From positions 32,314,508 through 32,378,507 of the forward strand of contig NC_064439.1 of the NCBI RefSeq assembly GCF_023343835.1: a stretch of 64,000 nt of DNA, given 5' to 3'. Position 1 is the first letter of the stretch. Each line of letters opens with the position of its first letter. The notes beneath the pieces are model-generated. The model searched no databases. It saw nothing but the letters and a program-made list of their open reading frames with translations, and had not been told where the DNA came from. The DNA comes from Lagopus muta (lineage: Eukaryota; Chordata; Aves; Galliformes; Phasianidae). Shown here in pieces: positions 1 through 13,572 of the stretch. Position numbers and translations under genes: made by a program.

Positions 1-3000
1 GGTAACTACTTAGGCTCTTATAAATTCACTGGACCAAATTCAGAGATCACATATCCAGAGATCTAAGCAGAGTTCACAGCTGGCAGGGTAGTCTGGATTA
101 AAAGTAATATGTTTAAGAAAATCGAGAGAGAGAGTCATCATTTATAAAAGGACCAATACTGGTAAGATCTCTCTCACCACTCCCACTTACTTTCAGTGAG
201 CTTAATTTGAGCGTGGCATTATGTCTCCAGGCCCCTTTAAATAGCATATACTTGTTTTGGATCTGAGGTATCTCTCAATGCAAGGAAATGTTGACTGAGA
301 GCAGACTCCTAGCACACTCAAGAAACCTCTGCACAATATTTGGTAATACAACATGCAGATATTATAGTAATTTAAAGGCAAAAAAAATATTGTGATGACT
401 TATATGAAATTCATAATGAACTATCCCCCTAGAAAACCCATTCTCTATCCAAAAAGAACCCCTGGATCCTTGAAATATTGAGTACATTTCCAAAATCCAC
501 ATTTCCTTACTTAATTACTATGAAGAACAGTATCACCCTTCACTGTAGTCTGAAACTCAGACACTTTTACCAGGTATTTCTCTGGGTGTTTGCATTCAGA
601 TTATATGCAGAGAAAACCTAAACAGCAGCCTTTCTCATCCATCTTTCATGACTGTTACAACAGTGTTGTTGACTCAATCCCAAGCACTCCCCATGCATTC
701 TATGGGCATGGATGCCGGATCAGAACTGTCCTGTTTTCTGGCCATGTCCAGCAGATTTGTAGCTGGTTGTTGGCCATCAAGAACACTATTGCCAAGTTCT
801 TTTCCACAGCTCACTGTGCTTTTCTATGCCATCTCCCACTCATTGCCTGTTTTCATTTTCAGACCACCTCACATGATGTGCTCACTTTTTCACATCTAGC
901 ACTCCCTGTTCCCGCTTCCCACTGGGAAGTATTAGGGTTAGGATTAGGCAAGTCTTGTGTGCTTTCTCACCTATTTTCCTTCAGGTACTCCCCTAAATCC
1001 CTACCAAACCATTTCATTCTCTGCAGCCAAATGCTGTCTTGAGGCATGAGGCACACAGCTATAATGTATGTCCTTGCTCCCCCATTTGTGTCTGCCCATT
1101 TTTTGTCATCAGCAGGACTGCTTGTACAGCTCCTTGCACCATGGGACAGGCCTCATTGTTCTAACCACGAAAACTGCATGTAATATCTTTCTCAAAAGCC
1201 ACAGGCATCTTCCACAAGATTTAAAATTACATGCCAGCCCCAGAGTCTTGCCCCGTTGCTGAGCCACCGCACAGCAGCTGCGGAGAAGAGGGAAGAAGAA
1301 GAACCAGCTTTGTGTATTTAGTTACAGTTAATTATAAGTTTATGACCTTATGATGCAATTGTTGTATCCCTTGCTCAATACACTTTTTGGGCAGAGCATG
1401 CTGAGCCTACAAAGCGGGTGTATTTTATGGCTGCAGTGTTTGCTTGAGCTGCGTAGATAAGAGTTGTAGAGAGGTCCCTTGCAGGACAAGGCAAAGACAT
1501 TCCAGCCTTGTGTTGGCAAGGTTTGAGTTTTTCTGCCAAAGGAGAACAGAGTTTTGATTTCATTCCTGTGCTTTCAGAAGCAAGGAAAGCTGACGAAGGG
1601 AGTAGGTATCAATAATGTGTAAGGAAAATGAAATAGGTTTTAAGGAAGCTTTGGCATTTGACATTTGTTTCACTCAAAGATTTTCAAATACTGCACTGTT
1701 TGTTTTTTTTTTTTTCCCCACACACTTAAACATATGATGCACATTTTATGGATAACTTAACTCAACCAGAAGGTGAACAGTCAATAGAGTCACTGCAGGT
1801 CTATGAATAGATTCAAAGACTCCTGAAACCTTAATCCACTTGATTCCGCTTAATGCTTTCAAGATGTATTAATAGGACAAAAAGATGTGTAATAAAAAAT
1901 ATCAAACTCAGTTTAGGAACTGTAGCTCTTCTGCTTACAAAACTATCCCACATAATGAAAAATAAGGAAGCATTAGTTTGAATTTCCTTGGAAAAAAAAA
2001 TGGAAGCAGGAATTTGTGCCACATCCTGGCTGGCATTTTAATCCCATCAAAGCCGAGCTTTAAAAATGGCTGTTCTTTGCCTATCGTGCTTTCCAAGATG
2101 CACAGCACAAATGTGCTGTGAACTAATTGAACAATCACAGCAAAGGAGGTCAAAACCCAGCAAACAGTGTAGCATCTAAAATGACTCTAGAGGATTTTAA
2201 CAGATGGACACTTGTAAATCTAACAGGATTTCCTACTGGTGAGAATGCCTTAGGTAAAATTCAGAACATCTCATTAAATTGTCAGCCAGCTAAGAGGCAT
2301 TGCTCATGTGAATATGAACAGCTATGCAGCTTTACTATAAACACACACAGCCATACGTTAACGTAGGCAAGAAAAGCAACACTTGGACGTGTGTTAGGTT
2401 AGAAAACCCTTTCAAAACTGTAGGAGGATCAGATGTAATGTTTCTGGCTGGGGTCCACTGGAGATACAGGTGGGAAATGAAGCCAGAGGTCAGGGTTTTC
2501 GTCCATTCTTGAAGTTGCACAGCTTTACCACTGCATGCCCTTCCATTCAAATCTGCAAATCAGTGCAGCTTAGACTTCTCTAATCCCTTTTGCTATGGCT
2601 TTCTTGTAACCTTCAGCAATCTTATGCTGTTGGTGAAATGTGTTACCAGACCCGACATAGGTATAATAGAGCTCTCTGTCTCCCAGGTAGATGCCCTTGT
2701 GCCAAGAATTTGAGGGCAGGTTCGCACAATGCAACGACACAGTGGTTACACATTTCCATTTTTACATGTCTGTTTTACACAGTGCCAGTGATCTGGATAA
2801 GAGCAATTAGTCTGCTTCTCACCGAAACGCTGCGTGTGCCCCTTTACCTCATCCAGTAACCCCACTGCTCACGGGATCTGTGTGGCTGTTGTTCAAATCC
2901 ACATTCCTGTGCAGCCCCACTTTCTCGGTAAGAAATAGTCTCTGCTGGGTTTATTGGCATTTCTCACAGTATCTGAGTTCAAAGAAAATGATTACAAGTT

Positions 3001-3867
3001 AAGGCAGAGCTCTGTTCTTTAAAGCTCCACAGTGTATAGATTTGTTGAGTGATATATAACATAGAACAACTTCCAACTGGGGAAAGCTTAACACAGCTCG
3101 GGCTAGCTTGCTGATAGCTGCTCAGCTCCTAGAATTACTGCTTACAAATCATAAAGGCCCCAGCTTGAGTTTCATGGCGGGTGGGGGTGCGATGTGTGCT
3201 GCGCACACCACAAATAGAGCCACAGGGTGGGTAACCCACCAGGTCCCAAACCCCAGCCAAAAAATCTGGCCACTGCCTGACAGGCAGAGTGCGTGCATTC
3301 ACTATCAGTGGCAGCAAAAGAGCTTCGAGTCAAAAAAGAATCGTGTGAAACCACTGAGTTCAGTCATGGGAGTGTTCATCTGCCAAATCAACAGGCTCAG
3401 GATCTGTTAAAACTGCCCTTCATTGCTGTGATATTTTTGGCAAGGGAACAGCCCATAAATATAAACAGATCACTTCTCTCCTCGCTGAAAAGCAAGCACC
3501 TCAGAGGGAGGAAGCACAGTGCATGTTTATCAGAACTATAAATTCTGCACATGATTTTAGAACTAGCACATGGGCAAATTGCATGATGGGGAGAAGAGAT
3601 TTGAGGAAGGACAAGTCAGCTATGAGAGGAAAATACATGTAGCATAACCCACAAACCACAGAATACACCTCTGCTGGGGACTGTTTGCTCTAATGTGAGC
3701 AGGGAAACTGTGCCAGGACAGGACACACAGCTCTGTGATTATTGATCCAGTCCTTCAGCAGAGAATAGGCACAGCAGCTGTGGGCTGAAGCAATAATCTC
3801 AGAGCTGCATTCCCACGCAGCATCCAGTCCAATAGCCATCATCACCAGCTTGAGAGCCATTATTTAG
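1..3867. other. Unique noncoding DNA, no gene seen
   Basis: A+T-rich DNA with stops in all frames. The longest open frame of the whole window lies here (590-1042 +, 150 codons). It matches no family I know, is overlapped by a second frame (648-899), and lies in a pyrimidine-rich stretch that by itself reduces stop codons. A T run of 13 occupies 1703-1715. Two degenerate TTAGGG-like units sit at about 933-948, too few to call an interstitial telomere. No interspersed repeat was recognised. Confidence 0.6.
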
Positions 3868-4053
3868 TAAAGCACTGGAACAGGTTGCCCAGAGAGGTAG
3901 TGGATACCCCATCATTGGATACATTCAGGGTCAGTCTGGATGGGGCTCTGAACAACATGATCTGGCTGTAGCTGCCCCTGCTCATTGTAGGGCTGTTGGA
4001 ATAGATTGCCCTTAAAGTTCCCTTCCAACTCAAACGATTCTACGATTCTATGA
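3868..4053 (+). mobile_element. CR1 LINE 3' fragment
   Basis: The 3' end of a 5'-truncated CR1 non-LTR retrotransposon. It opens with the CR1 phrase 'actggaacaggttgcccag' and runs through the usual 'ttcccttccaactcaaacgattc' stretch. It ends in two diverged copies of the octamer tail (acgattctatgat). This order, ending in the octamer repeat rather than poly(A), is diagnostic of avian CR1 and sets the plus orientation. The open frame on the opposite strand (3912-4166) is a shadow of this repeat. About 185 bases remain of a roughly 4.5 kb element, so it is inert. Confidence 0.93.
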
Positions 4054-4877
4054 TCTGCCCCACCACCCCTTGCCCGCTCTAAGGGCTCTTGCATTTGGTC
4101 TGGCTCTGGAAAAAGAGGACATGATATGTACGCAAGAGAAGGGGTCAGGTGCCTAAACCAGTACAAAAACTGTGCACGATGTCACTGTAATTCAAGGGGA
4201 AATAGTGTGTAGCATATTCCTACACTAAAGAAAGCAAACATAATCTTGATTAGAGCTTCAACAAAGTGGAGCGACCACCAATGCCATGCAAGATACATCA
4301 TATTATGTCATATGAATACTTCATATTTAATACAGTTGATCAGAAGTACAAATTATTTTTAATAGAAAATTGTAAAAGACTGCAAATTGCAATTTTTTTA
4401 AAAAAGGATTTTGATTGAAAAAATGAGTAAGTTATTAAATCCATTGTTTAAGGACTAATTTCTGTTAGAGGCTGCTATTTTTTTCCTCATGTTTAATTTT
4501 TTTCCCCCAGTTTTCCCCATCTTAACTGCCCATCTTTGTTTGAATTCTGCCATCATCAAGCATACGCTTGTACTTTAACTTCTATCAGAAACTTGGTGTC
4601 TTCAAGCAATCTACAGTCACTCTTTTTGTATTTCAACACCCTTCTCCTTTCTTCGTAATTTAAAAATATCTTTTTTCTCATGTCTAGCCTAAGCCTGAAG
4701 GAGAGAAGGAAAATCAATAGAGTGTTAATGACAGAAGATACGCTAAATCTTCCAAGTAGGTCCTGAAAACATACATAAATATGGAGTTCCTATATTTGTT
4801 TATCCCTGCCCAGTATGTACTAACTGCTCTTCTTCAGCAAAATCTCTTCGACTGGATTCCTCTACTCTGCTGTTTCG
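4054..4877. other. Unique A+T-rich DNA between two CR1 fragments
   Basis: Rich in short A and T runs, for example around 4335-4500. No gene, RNA or repeat was recognised. Confidence 0.5.
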
Positions 4878-5403
4878 AGGCTCCATGTGGAGTACTTTGT
4901 CCAGGCCTGTAGCCCTTGGCACAAGAAAGATTTAGAGCTGTTGGAGTGGATGGCCATGCAGATGATTAGAGGGCTGGAGCACCTCCTTCAAAGACAGGCT
5001 GAGGGAGCTGGGCTTGATCAGTCTGGAGAAGAGAAAGCTCCAGGGAGACCTCATTATAGCCTTCCAGTAGCTAAAAGGAACTTGTAAACAGGAGGGACAC
5101 CAACAATCTAATAGTTACAAAACGAGGCAGAAAGGTTTTAAATGAAAAGAGGGAAGATTTAAGTTTGAAATTAGGAGGAAATTTTTTACTCTGAGGGTAG
5201 TGAGGCACTGGCACAGGCTGCCCTGTGAGAAGCCCCAGAGAAGCTGTGGATACCCTATCCCTGGAGATGCTCAAGGCCAGGTTGTATGAGGCCCTGGGCA
5301 GCCTGAGCTGGTGGGTGGCAGCCCTAGACACAGCAGGGAGTTGGAACTAGATGATCTTTAAAGTCCCTTCCAACATAAGCCTTTCTATGATTCTATAATT
5401 CTA
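4878..5403 (+). mobile_element. CR1 LINE fragment, ORF2 C-terminus plus 3' UTR
   Basis: About 525 bases of CR1 in plus orientation. It begins at the conserved 'ggctccatgtggagtact' stretch near the end of ORF2 and continues through 'gagggctggagcacctcctt'. The C-terminal ORF2 region follows, then 'ggcactggcacaggctgccc' and 'gatctttaaagtcccttcc', ending in octamer tails (tctatgattctataattct). The open frame at 4887-5087 on this strand and the one at 5071-5331 on the other are accidental readings of the decayed element. ORF2 encodes endonuclease and reverse transcriptase in a full copy; both catalytic domains are missing here. Confidence 0.95.
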
Positions 5404-8400
5404 ATCTTTAATAGGGTGCGTAGCAGATAAAGTCAGACTCACTAACCTGTAATTTCCACGATCTATCCAACAGTCCTTCCTAACATCACATTTATGACCT
5501 TGATGCCATCTGGCATCAAGTCATGTGTAATCAGTAAGTTACCTGTATAATAATTATTAAAGCAGTTTTCATACTGAAGTTCATTTAGACCTCCTGTGTG
5601 AATATTGTCTGACTTTGGCAATTTCTTGCTGCTCAATTTATTGAGTTTCCTGTAGCCTAGGTCATTAACTCCAGAATGTAAAAATAATCTTTAAATTCAT
5701 AGAACATCTTTATTGTAAGAACATCACTGATCTCCAATTAGTGAATGCAAGTGCAAAGGATTCATTTATATTATCTTCTGATTGTTCCTTTTGTAGTTTG
5801 TAAATGTCTTCACTATGCCAGGTCTCTGGAAGGCATCTTGTTTCCAATGACTTTGTTATTATTAGTTTTTTATGGCTGTAACATAAAATCTGAATCCAGA
5901 TTTGAACTTTCCCAGATTTTAGATGGTCAGATTTGGATTGTTAGAAAAATTGAATCAAGATGTGGGGCCTGAGGGATAGCAGTGAGCCTAACATTTCCTG
6001 CATACATGGCTGTGCTTTGCAAGGTGCGTCAGCAGGTGCTCATTTTCAAAAACCTTCTACATTTGATTGCACGTAAGAAAGAATTGCAAATAAAAGGCAG
6101 GAATGGAGGTATTTGCTTTTTAGGTGTAAGCATCATAAGGGTTACAAACACACACAGAACAGAAGGCCTCAAAGTTCTTTACTGTTGATGATCACGTAAG
6201 AGAAAGAAAGGATCCACCTCTGAGACAAAGCCTGTGTGTTTATCCCTTGCAAGTCTGTTGGCCGTCAGATCTTGGAACATCTACAGGAAGCACCTACACA
6301 TTTCTCTGTTGTGTTACAAGCCATTGTCAGCTCATTCTGAACAGCTTCTGAGCTGACTGCCAGCCAGGTAGCTGCAGGGAGGGTAGTGCCCTAGCTAATT
6401 AAATCCTTCTCAGAGAAAGGCATATTACCACTAAGTTGTGGTGACACCGCTTTTGACTATCTTGTGGTGTAGACTTATAGCTGTTGGGCTTATACCACTT
6501 ACTACCTTCTGCAGACAAATTTAAGGTTCCACCTTTAAAGTACTGAGGCTTCTGAGTCTCCTCCAAACCAGCAACTTTGCATTAGTATTCTATGAGCTGC
6601 TAAAAGTAAAGATTACTTCTCAGACAAGTGTCCATCTTTTTAATTTGCTGTCTTCTCCTTCACTGTTATGTCCCATGTGACTGCCCTCACTGTACCTTCA
6701 TATTCTGTCACTGAAACAAGACACCAAAGTATTGTGTGCTTTTTCTGTGGTATCATTTCACACAAGGGAGGAAGATAAGAACAACCTAGATTTCCTTCTA
6801 GGAAGCTGGCTTAAAAAAAATATCAAAGCAGTGGGAAAGGCTAAATGTTGAGCTAGTTTTTTCTTCTTAACCACATATCTCAGTTAAGTAAACAGTAAAT
6901 AAACCCAACAACAAATTCTCATTGAGTGATGTTTCCCTTACTTGTCCTATTATTAACTGTCAGAGAGATAAGAAAGAAGGGAACAAAGAAAAGAGGATAG
7001 AAACTGGTCCAAGAGGCTTATCCAGGGGGGAAAAAAAGCTAATTTGCAACTTCTGCTTTTATGTTTTCAAAAAACTCATGGCTTAAACTTAAGTATAGCA
7101 GTACTGAAGACCTGATTGACTGCACGTCAAATGCAGTGAATAACTCTCCTCTGTAAAGAAAAAAAGCTTTTCTGTAATTGAACTCTCACCAAGAAGGAAG
7201 TGGAGAAGATAGGGAAAGACACAACTCCTAACATAATTCATGTATACCCATGTTTAAAAGATTATCCAGCTAAAGAACCAATTTTTTTGCCTTTGTATTT
7301 GTAGAGAAAGGAGACATTATTTTGGTGGAAAGGTTTTACATACAAAGAGGCAAACTCTGAAGAAAGCCATTGCACTTTTCAGTAATGGTATTTCTTACAA
7401 CTAGTTGAAGACAGTAAGATTTATGTTTTAAGAGAAACAGAATGTAGAAGCAATAGAAACTATATGAAGCAGAAGAATGCTTAGATTGGGGTAAAAACTG
7501 GCATTAAAAAAGTCAGCTGCAATTGAAGAGAAGCTTCAACATATATTCAGACATGTTTTTTCCTGAGCACGTCCAGTGCAGCCAGCAAGGGCTGTCAGCA
7601 ATAATGCCCTTCCCTTTTGCTCAGGAACCCAGCTTTTCTCTGAGAAGTGAAAGACTTTGGACCAAAGCCTTTCTCTGATCCCTGGGCCATGCATATCTAT
7701 CCTCTCTGAACATCCCTACTGACCCAGACTATGAGGGAAATTCATCCACTTCTGTTGAAGCTGCTTTGATGTGCATAGGATGGTCAAATCTGCAAAGGTG
7801 AGGAAGGAAGGAGAAAGACTGTTCTACTCTACCTCGACAGCCTCTCCAGCCCAAGGTGTTTACAGGTGATTACAGCTTTTACTGGTAAGGAGAAGACTGA
7901 AGCTTATTATCCTAAATAATGTTTAATGCAAATGCAATGTAAATCAACCCCAACAGGAGAAAGAGCAGCTTTCCCACTCTAGAGACCTGTAAGAGTCAAT
8001 GGACAGATAGGAAATGACCTTGTACAGTATGTATTCAGAACCTCTTGAAGCACTGGAGGCACCTAATGTAGCTGTGGCAACTAAATCCTCTTGCAGAACC
8101 AGCTGTAATTCCCTACTAACTGAAAAACAAACCCGTTTCAAGTAATTATACATGTATTTACAGCTTCCAAAGGGAAAATAAATACAGCAATTAATGTAAT
8201 TTACAAAAACAAAGTGCCTTGCTCGCATTAGGAATGACTCACTCGGCAAAAAATATTTTCTGAAGTGATCAATTTCCTAGCAGTTTAGAAAACATAGAAA
8301 TAATGAAGTAAATAATGATATTATTTTGTTTTTAAAAAGGTGCAAAATTACTTAATGCAATTAGGATAACAAAAGTACTTCAGATAAAACCACATGCTGA

Positions 8401-9823
8401 GTTTCTACTCTAGGAAGGTTTTGCCTTTGTTTCTGAAATCAGTAGACAATATAGCACATCCAAGATCTGTGGGCTGTGGCACATGCATCCATAATAGAGA
8501 TCACACACAATGTATGTACTGAATCTCACACACTAATCTTGCATCAAGGGAAATGCTCTCTTTGACTTCAGTGGGAATTGGAAACACCCTTAAGGAATAA
8601 AGAGTACACCAAAACAGAAACCAAGCTTAGTTTAGATGTAAATCACAATCCTGCCATAGAGTTTATGCTCAGTTTAACCTATTAAACAATGTAAGATGAG
8701 CAAAAATTACTAATTTACATACTGCTGATTTTGCAGGCTTCAGAAACCCTGAGTATGAAATAAATAACTTGCTCTTAATAAATGTCTACTTTCAGTGTGT
8801 ATAATATATTTAAATGTAGGAAGATGTAAATGATGTATTTTTATTGTGTTGCTGGTTACCTTTCTATTTCAATATAGATAAATGCAGAAGTTTAAAATTA
8901 CAATGAACTGCCTAAATTATTTTCTCTGCTCATCACAAGTAATACATCATGTAGACTATGCTATTACGGAAAATTCTGAAGATCGAATCAACTGTATCAA
9001 TACAATCAGTACTTTATTTCCTGAATAAATGGCCTGGTTGCGTAGCTATGCCTGTATCACAAAAAATGCAATGATAAAATTGCATAGAGGAAAAGAGTGG
9101 AAGCCACAGTACACAAGTTTAAGTAATATTTTTCTACACTGTTCTTCATTAGATGGATTTCCTGTGTCAGTACACCACGCTTATACCTAAAAAGAGCACT
9201 CTGAAAAGAGAAGATCATTCTGAAGAGCCATTAGCACTTGGGAAGTGTGCAGCTGATGGATGCTTTTTCTTTAAATAAAGTGAACATTTCTTAGAACCAG
9301 TGCTTCCTGAGTTAAAAAGATAAATTATTCACATTGCAAGACAGGATGTAAAGGACTAATTTATCTGACATACTAGGGAGCGTTTGGGAAATTGGTGATT
9401 ATGAAATTTGTTTGCTTTTCTGCTGGCTAATTTGCTGATATGATACATTTTTATGAAATGTTCCTTATGCTTAGTAGGTAAACTGTGGTCATTTTCTGCA
9501 TAGCTGCTTGCTGTTGTGAGTTTTCATCTCTCTTTCTCTACTGGACCCAGACTGTGACACTTTTCACTGCCAAATCTCAATTCCATGTACAAAACTGATC
9601 AAATAATTGAGTACACAAAAGCCTCTAATCTATTCTCATTCCTCTCATCAGCCTTATTTTGTTTTCTCCCTCTTACTGTGTTTTCTTCCCAATTACTTTT
9701 CCTGTATGTGTTATTCTTGCCCTGACCATGAGGAGCTGAGGGAGTCAAAGATGTGCTCAGTACCCACAAATCCATTATCTCTATGCAGGGCTGAGTTCAT
9801 TGCACCCATAGCCATCTTGCCCC
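5404..9823. other. Unique noncoding DNA with one possible ancient repeat scrap
   Basis: No exon-like frame. A purine-rich stretch covers about 6960-7010. The phrase 'tttgacttcagtgggaattgg' at 8561-8581 resembles a very old repeat widespread in turtle and bird genomes (listed separately). The minus-strand frame at 7944-8249 (101 codons) is not recognisable as a protein. Confidence 0.5.
8543..8590. repeat. Possible scrap of an ancient sauropsid repeat
   Basis: The phrase at 8561-8581 matches my recollection of a 'cattgacttcaatgggagttgg'-type core common in slowly evolving reptile genomes and found as old remnants in birds. It is too short for a firm family name or orientation. A chance match is possible. 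Confidence 0.35.
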
Positions 9824-10125
9824 AGAATCATAGAATAATTTGAGTTGGAAAAGACTTTAAAGACCATAAACTCCCAAATCCTCAGCTTTAGGTCACTAAA
9901 TCAGGTTGCTCCAAAACCCATCTGACCTGGCCTTGAACATCTGGCATATCCTCAATTTTTCTGGACAGCCTGTTTCAGTGCTTCTCCACCTTCATAGTAA
10001 AGAATCTCCTTCCACTATCTAAGCAAAACCTACCCTCCTTCAGTTTAAAAGTGTTACTCCTTGTCATTATGTTATGCTCCCTGACAGAGCCCCTCCCCAA
10101 AATCTTTCCTTTGTAATGTTCCCCA
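9824..10125 (-). mobile_element. CR1 LINE 3' fragment, minus strand
   Basis: Reading plus-wise, it starts with the reverse-complemented CR1 tail (agaatcatagaataatttg) and runs 'gagttggaaaagactttaaagacc'. It then passes through the CR1 phrases 'ctggccttgaacatctgg', 'tgtttcagtgcttctccac' and 'aagaatctccttccacta'. Similarity fades near 10125. Only one intact octamer remains at the end and there are many substitutions, which suggests an old copy. Confidence 0.92.
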
Positions 10126-12460
10126 TGACTGTAGCTGCCTCAGGAGAGCAAACATGGGTTGTCAGGTCCTTAGAAAGCATTTCATAAACAGTCAAAACTG
10201 TTAGGGGACTATTAGTATTACTGGGGCCATTAAAATGTATGAGACTATAGTCTGATGTTCTTCTGAATACTTGTCATGCTTAGAAATGGAACTATAGTAG
10301 TTGCTCAAGTTTTCACATATCTTCCTTCAGTAATCCTACTGGTCACATATTTCTTTTTTCTGAGCTCCTGCACCACTGGATTTTTGCCTTCTTCCAGGAT
10401 TGTTCTCTTTGGCTCTGCCTTACTAGAAAAATGAATAATTTCTAGCAACAGGAGCTGGCAGTGGGGTCAGCTGCAACAGCGCTGTGGCCTCTCTTGAGTG
10501 CAGACAGAGAGATTCAAATCTGAGAGGAACACAGAACCCATCTGTGAGACACTGGAAACCACCAGCTTATTTCACGTGGGTAAAAAAGCTTTTGGGAAAA
10601 CAGTGACTTCCACAGCTCTGAAAATGTGTAACTACTTTTTTTTTTTTTTTCCCTCCCCCTGAGGTCAGGGCACAGCAATCCCCTGAGCTGAAAATGATCT
10701 GTTCCTGAATATGAGCTTCTGCAGTTCTTTGCCACTGTGCAGGAGATGAGCTCATGCATAGTGACTCATTTTGCATGACCTATTATTTCTGAAAAAGTCA
10801 GCATTCAGAGGGTTGAGAGAAATACCATAACTGATAAATAGCAAGTGAAAAAAATACATAATGCATTTGGGATTTGGATCTCACTGAAAATGAGAGAAAA
10901 AAGGAGAGAGGAACAGCGGGAAAGAGGAACACATATTTGTTAGTCTAAAAGAATTAAAGTTCTCCTAAGCTTTTAAAATCTCCCCTCTCGATATGATCTC
11001 ATCTTATTTCTTTTTTTATTTTTTTACAACAAAAAATACTGGACATATAATATGGATTATACTATGTATGCCAACCCATAAACATTTTAAAAATATCATA
11101 CATGGGACACCTTATACTGAATCCAGTTATCTGGATCACTGCTGTAATCTATTTGGGTACGGATTCAGTTATTTAGGAAACAGATGTTGATTTTATTTCA
11201 GATATAGCTCTGGAATTATTGCTCCTTGTTTAAAAATAGGAAGTTAAATTAGGTTTGAAGATACAGTATGTTTCATTGTGATTTCCATTATAAATCCTGT
11301 AGAATGCATTTGAATTCCTGCATTCTTACTTGCAGAGAGATTTTTTTTTTTCTTTAATATAGAGAAAAACATTTTGTGCTTTTAAAGCAATGTATATGAA
11401 TTAAACTTGTAATCACCTTGCAGAATAAGTTGGTAAACTGGAATGGATTAAATGGATGGCAGCACATCTGCAAAAGTGTGTCTGGAAGCAAGCTCAGTAA
11501 GACCACAAACTACATAGCCTTTTTATTAGTGGTGACTAATATTTTTTGGAATGGACAAAGACCTGATTTTTAGCAATTAAACTCCTAACAGATATAACCT
11601 CATTAGGCAAATTTGTGTGCAAAGAACACTCGGCTTTAGCTGCTTTTTCCTTAAAGTTCATTTTGTTTTCCATCAGCTTTTTATCTGATCAGCAACTGCA
11701 TGATGAGAATGGCTGTGTGAAAGGCACGTAGCAGAAGTTTCCCTACTTTTCTGAGTAAGTGGGGCTGACTGTATTGGGCTCTCTTAAAGTTTTCAGCATT
11801 GCATGTCGTTATTTTCAAAATCACCATTTCCAGATTGCCTTCCTGAGCTGATTCACGGAGACAGGCAGATGCTGGCTTTAGCCTTCATTACCGAACTGTC
11901 ACAAGAAATTAAGACATTGAAAGTATCTACCTGAAGATCCTCCCTGAGACAAATTCTAGCGCGTTTGAAATAACAGCACTTTCAACTTGGCATTACCAGT
12001 TCTTTACATTGTTTCAACATAACCCAATATTTATGTCTATACTTTATATGCAAAATCTGTCATTTACTAGATATTTGAAAGTCTCTTCATGCTACCAGTC
12101 CTTATTATTTTTCTGAAGCAGACAGGCGAAGTAGACAAGACTTTAAAGAGGAAAATTGCATCAAGCAACAGAAGATGGAGTTCTCTAGGGTAACATACCC
12201 TATGTTTCCTGCTGCTGCAATTGCCACAGAAACGCCACTTACACTGTTCCACCTTGTCTGTGATGAAATATTACCACCTGAGGAGATTTAGAGGGTCAGA
12301 TGCAAAGGCCTTGATCTCACCAGGTGCTGAACACCTGTAGTGAGGTCTGGGACCCAGATCCCCAATGCATTTAGATAGATCACATCCACCAATTTCCAAA
12401 ATCACTGTGAGCTCGATGCAGAAAGATTGCTGAAGATTTTAGTGCTAGTGGTGGCAACGG
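10126..12460. other. Unique noncoding DNA
   Basis: No gene or interspersed repeat recognised. A T run of 15 lies at 10636-10650; its A-run reading gives the lysine-rich minus-strand frames around 10514-10776, which are artefacts. T/A-rich blocks occur near 10993-11110 and 11340-11400. Confidence 0.5.
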
Positions 12461-12530
12461 TGATGAGGAGACAGTTGGACTAGATGATCTTGTAGGTCGT
12501 TTCCAACCTTGTGATTCTATGACTCTATGT
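12461..12530 (+). mobile_element. CR1 LINE 3'-terminal fragment
   Basis: A short CR1 end: 'acagttggactagatgatct', then 'tgtaggtcgtttccaacctt', then two octamer copies (gtgattctatgactctatg). Only about 70 bases remain, which is typical of heavily 5'-truncated insertions. Confidence 0.9.
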
Positions 12531-13439
12531 GAGCTCTATGTGTCTTTAAACTCTTGCTGAAAGGGCTGAGGGTCTAGAACTTAACTTGTATTCCACTGAT
12601 ATGGTATGGAACATTTGCTGTTTAAATGATACTAAGTCTGGGCCCTTCCTAAGTCTACATGGTAATTTTCTGAGGTTAGATGCGTTTGTCTGAGGCTGCT
12701 GAGGCAATACATATGTCAGCACAGCCCCAGGCACATTGGTTTAACTTGCCCAGTTCTCACTGTTCTTGTATCCTTACTTCAGAACTACCACTCGGGTGGC
12801 TGAGGAATGATATAACTCTCATTTGACACTGAAGCTAGCAGAAACTATCCAAACCAATTGGTCAGATAACTGTCTACATCTTAAATAAAATTTGGGATTG
12901 CTTTTAGATCTGTTAAGGGATTTCATTTTTTACAGAGAAAGCAGACTGGGGCAATAATGATCAAAGTAATATTTACCCCTTAATAACTACCTATTTTTAC
13001 ACCAGTGCTAGAGGTTAATAGCACTGTTATTTACTCCTCTGCCAAAAAGTACCGAAGGATGTGAAATGTAGCAGTCAATAAAGCTGAGCCGTCAGATAAA
13101 TAACATTCATATTACTCCCTGACAAATTCTTTTGCTATTCAGGGATATAAATAACACTAAGAAAGCGATTCCTACATTACAAGTTTACTGATGTGTAAAA
13201 TGTAATTTTAAAAAGAGCCCAAAGCACCAGGAGTGTGGCTCACCGTAACATGATATATAGAAGGTGATACACGGCATATCTAGCACCTGTAAGGAGAAGA
13301 AACTGGGAGAGTGAGATATCTTTGTGAAGGTGGGATGGAGCTGTAAGGCAGGAGAGAAAGAAAGAGAGCAACTCCCATTTAGAGCAGTGAAGATAGTTTC
13401 GTGTAAAATAGTACTGTTTGCACTTATACATGGGGTTTT

Positions 13440-13572
13440 TGAGTGACTCAGTAAGGAGAGAGCTATAGGTAGGTAGGGACAAAGGGAGGGAAAGAGGGAG
13501 GGAAATAAACAGAAAGATGGATAGGTAGACAGGCAGACAGAGGAAGGTAGATAGATAGACAGAGGAAGGGGA
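13440..13572. repeat. GGTA/GGGA/GACA/GATA simple-repeat mosaic
   Basis: A nearly C-free plus strand made of adjoining short runs: 'aggtaggtaggg', 'gggagggaaagagggaggg', 'ggtagacaggcagacagagg' and 'gtagatagatagacagagg'. The internal 'agacagaggaagg' motif recurs at about 13536 and 13558. The degenerate, interspersed units suggest an old microsatellite. Confidence 0.85.

Noticed and set aside
930-949. Interstitial telomere repeat
   Set aside because: Only about two imperfect TTAGGG units, expected by chance.
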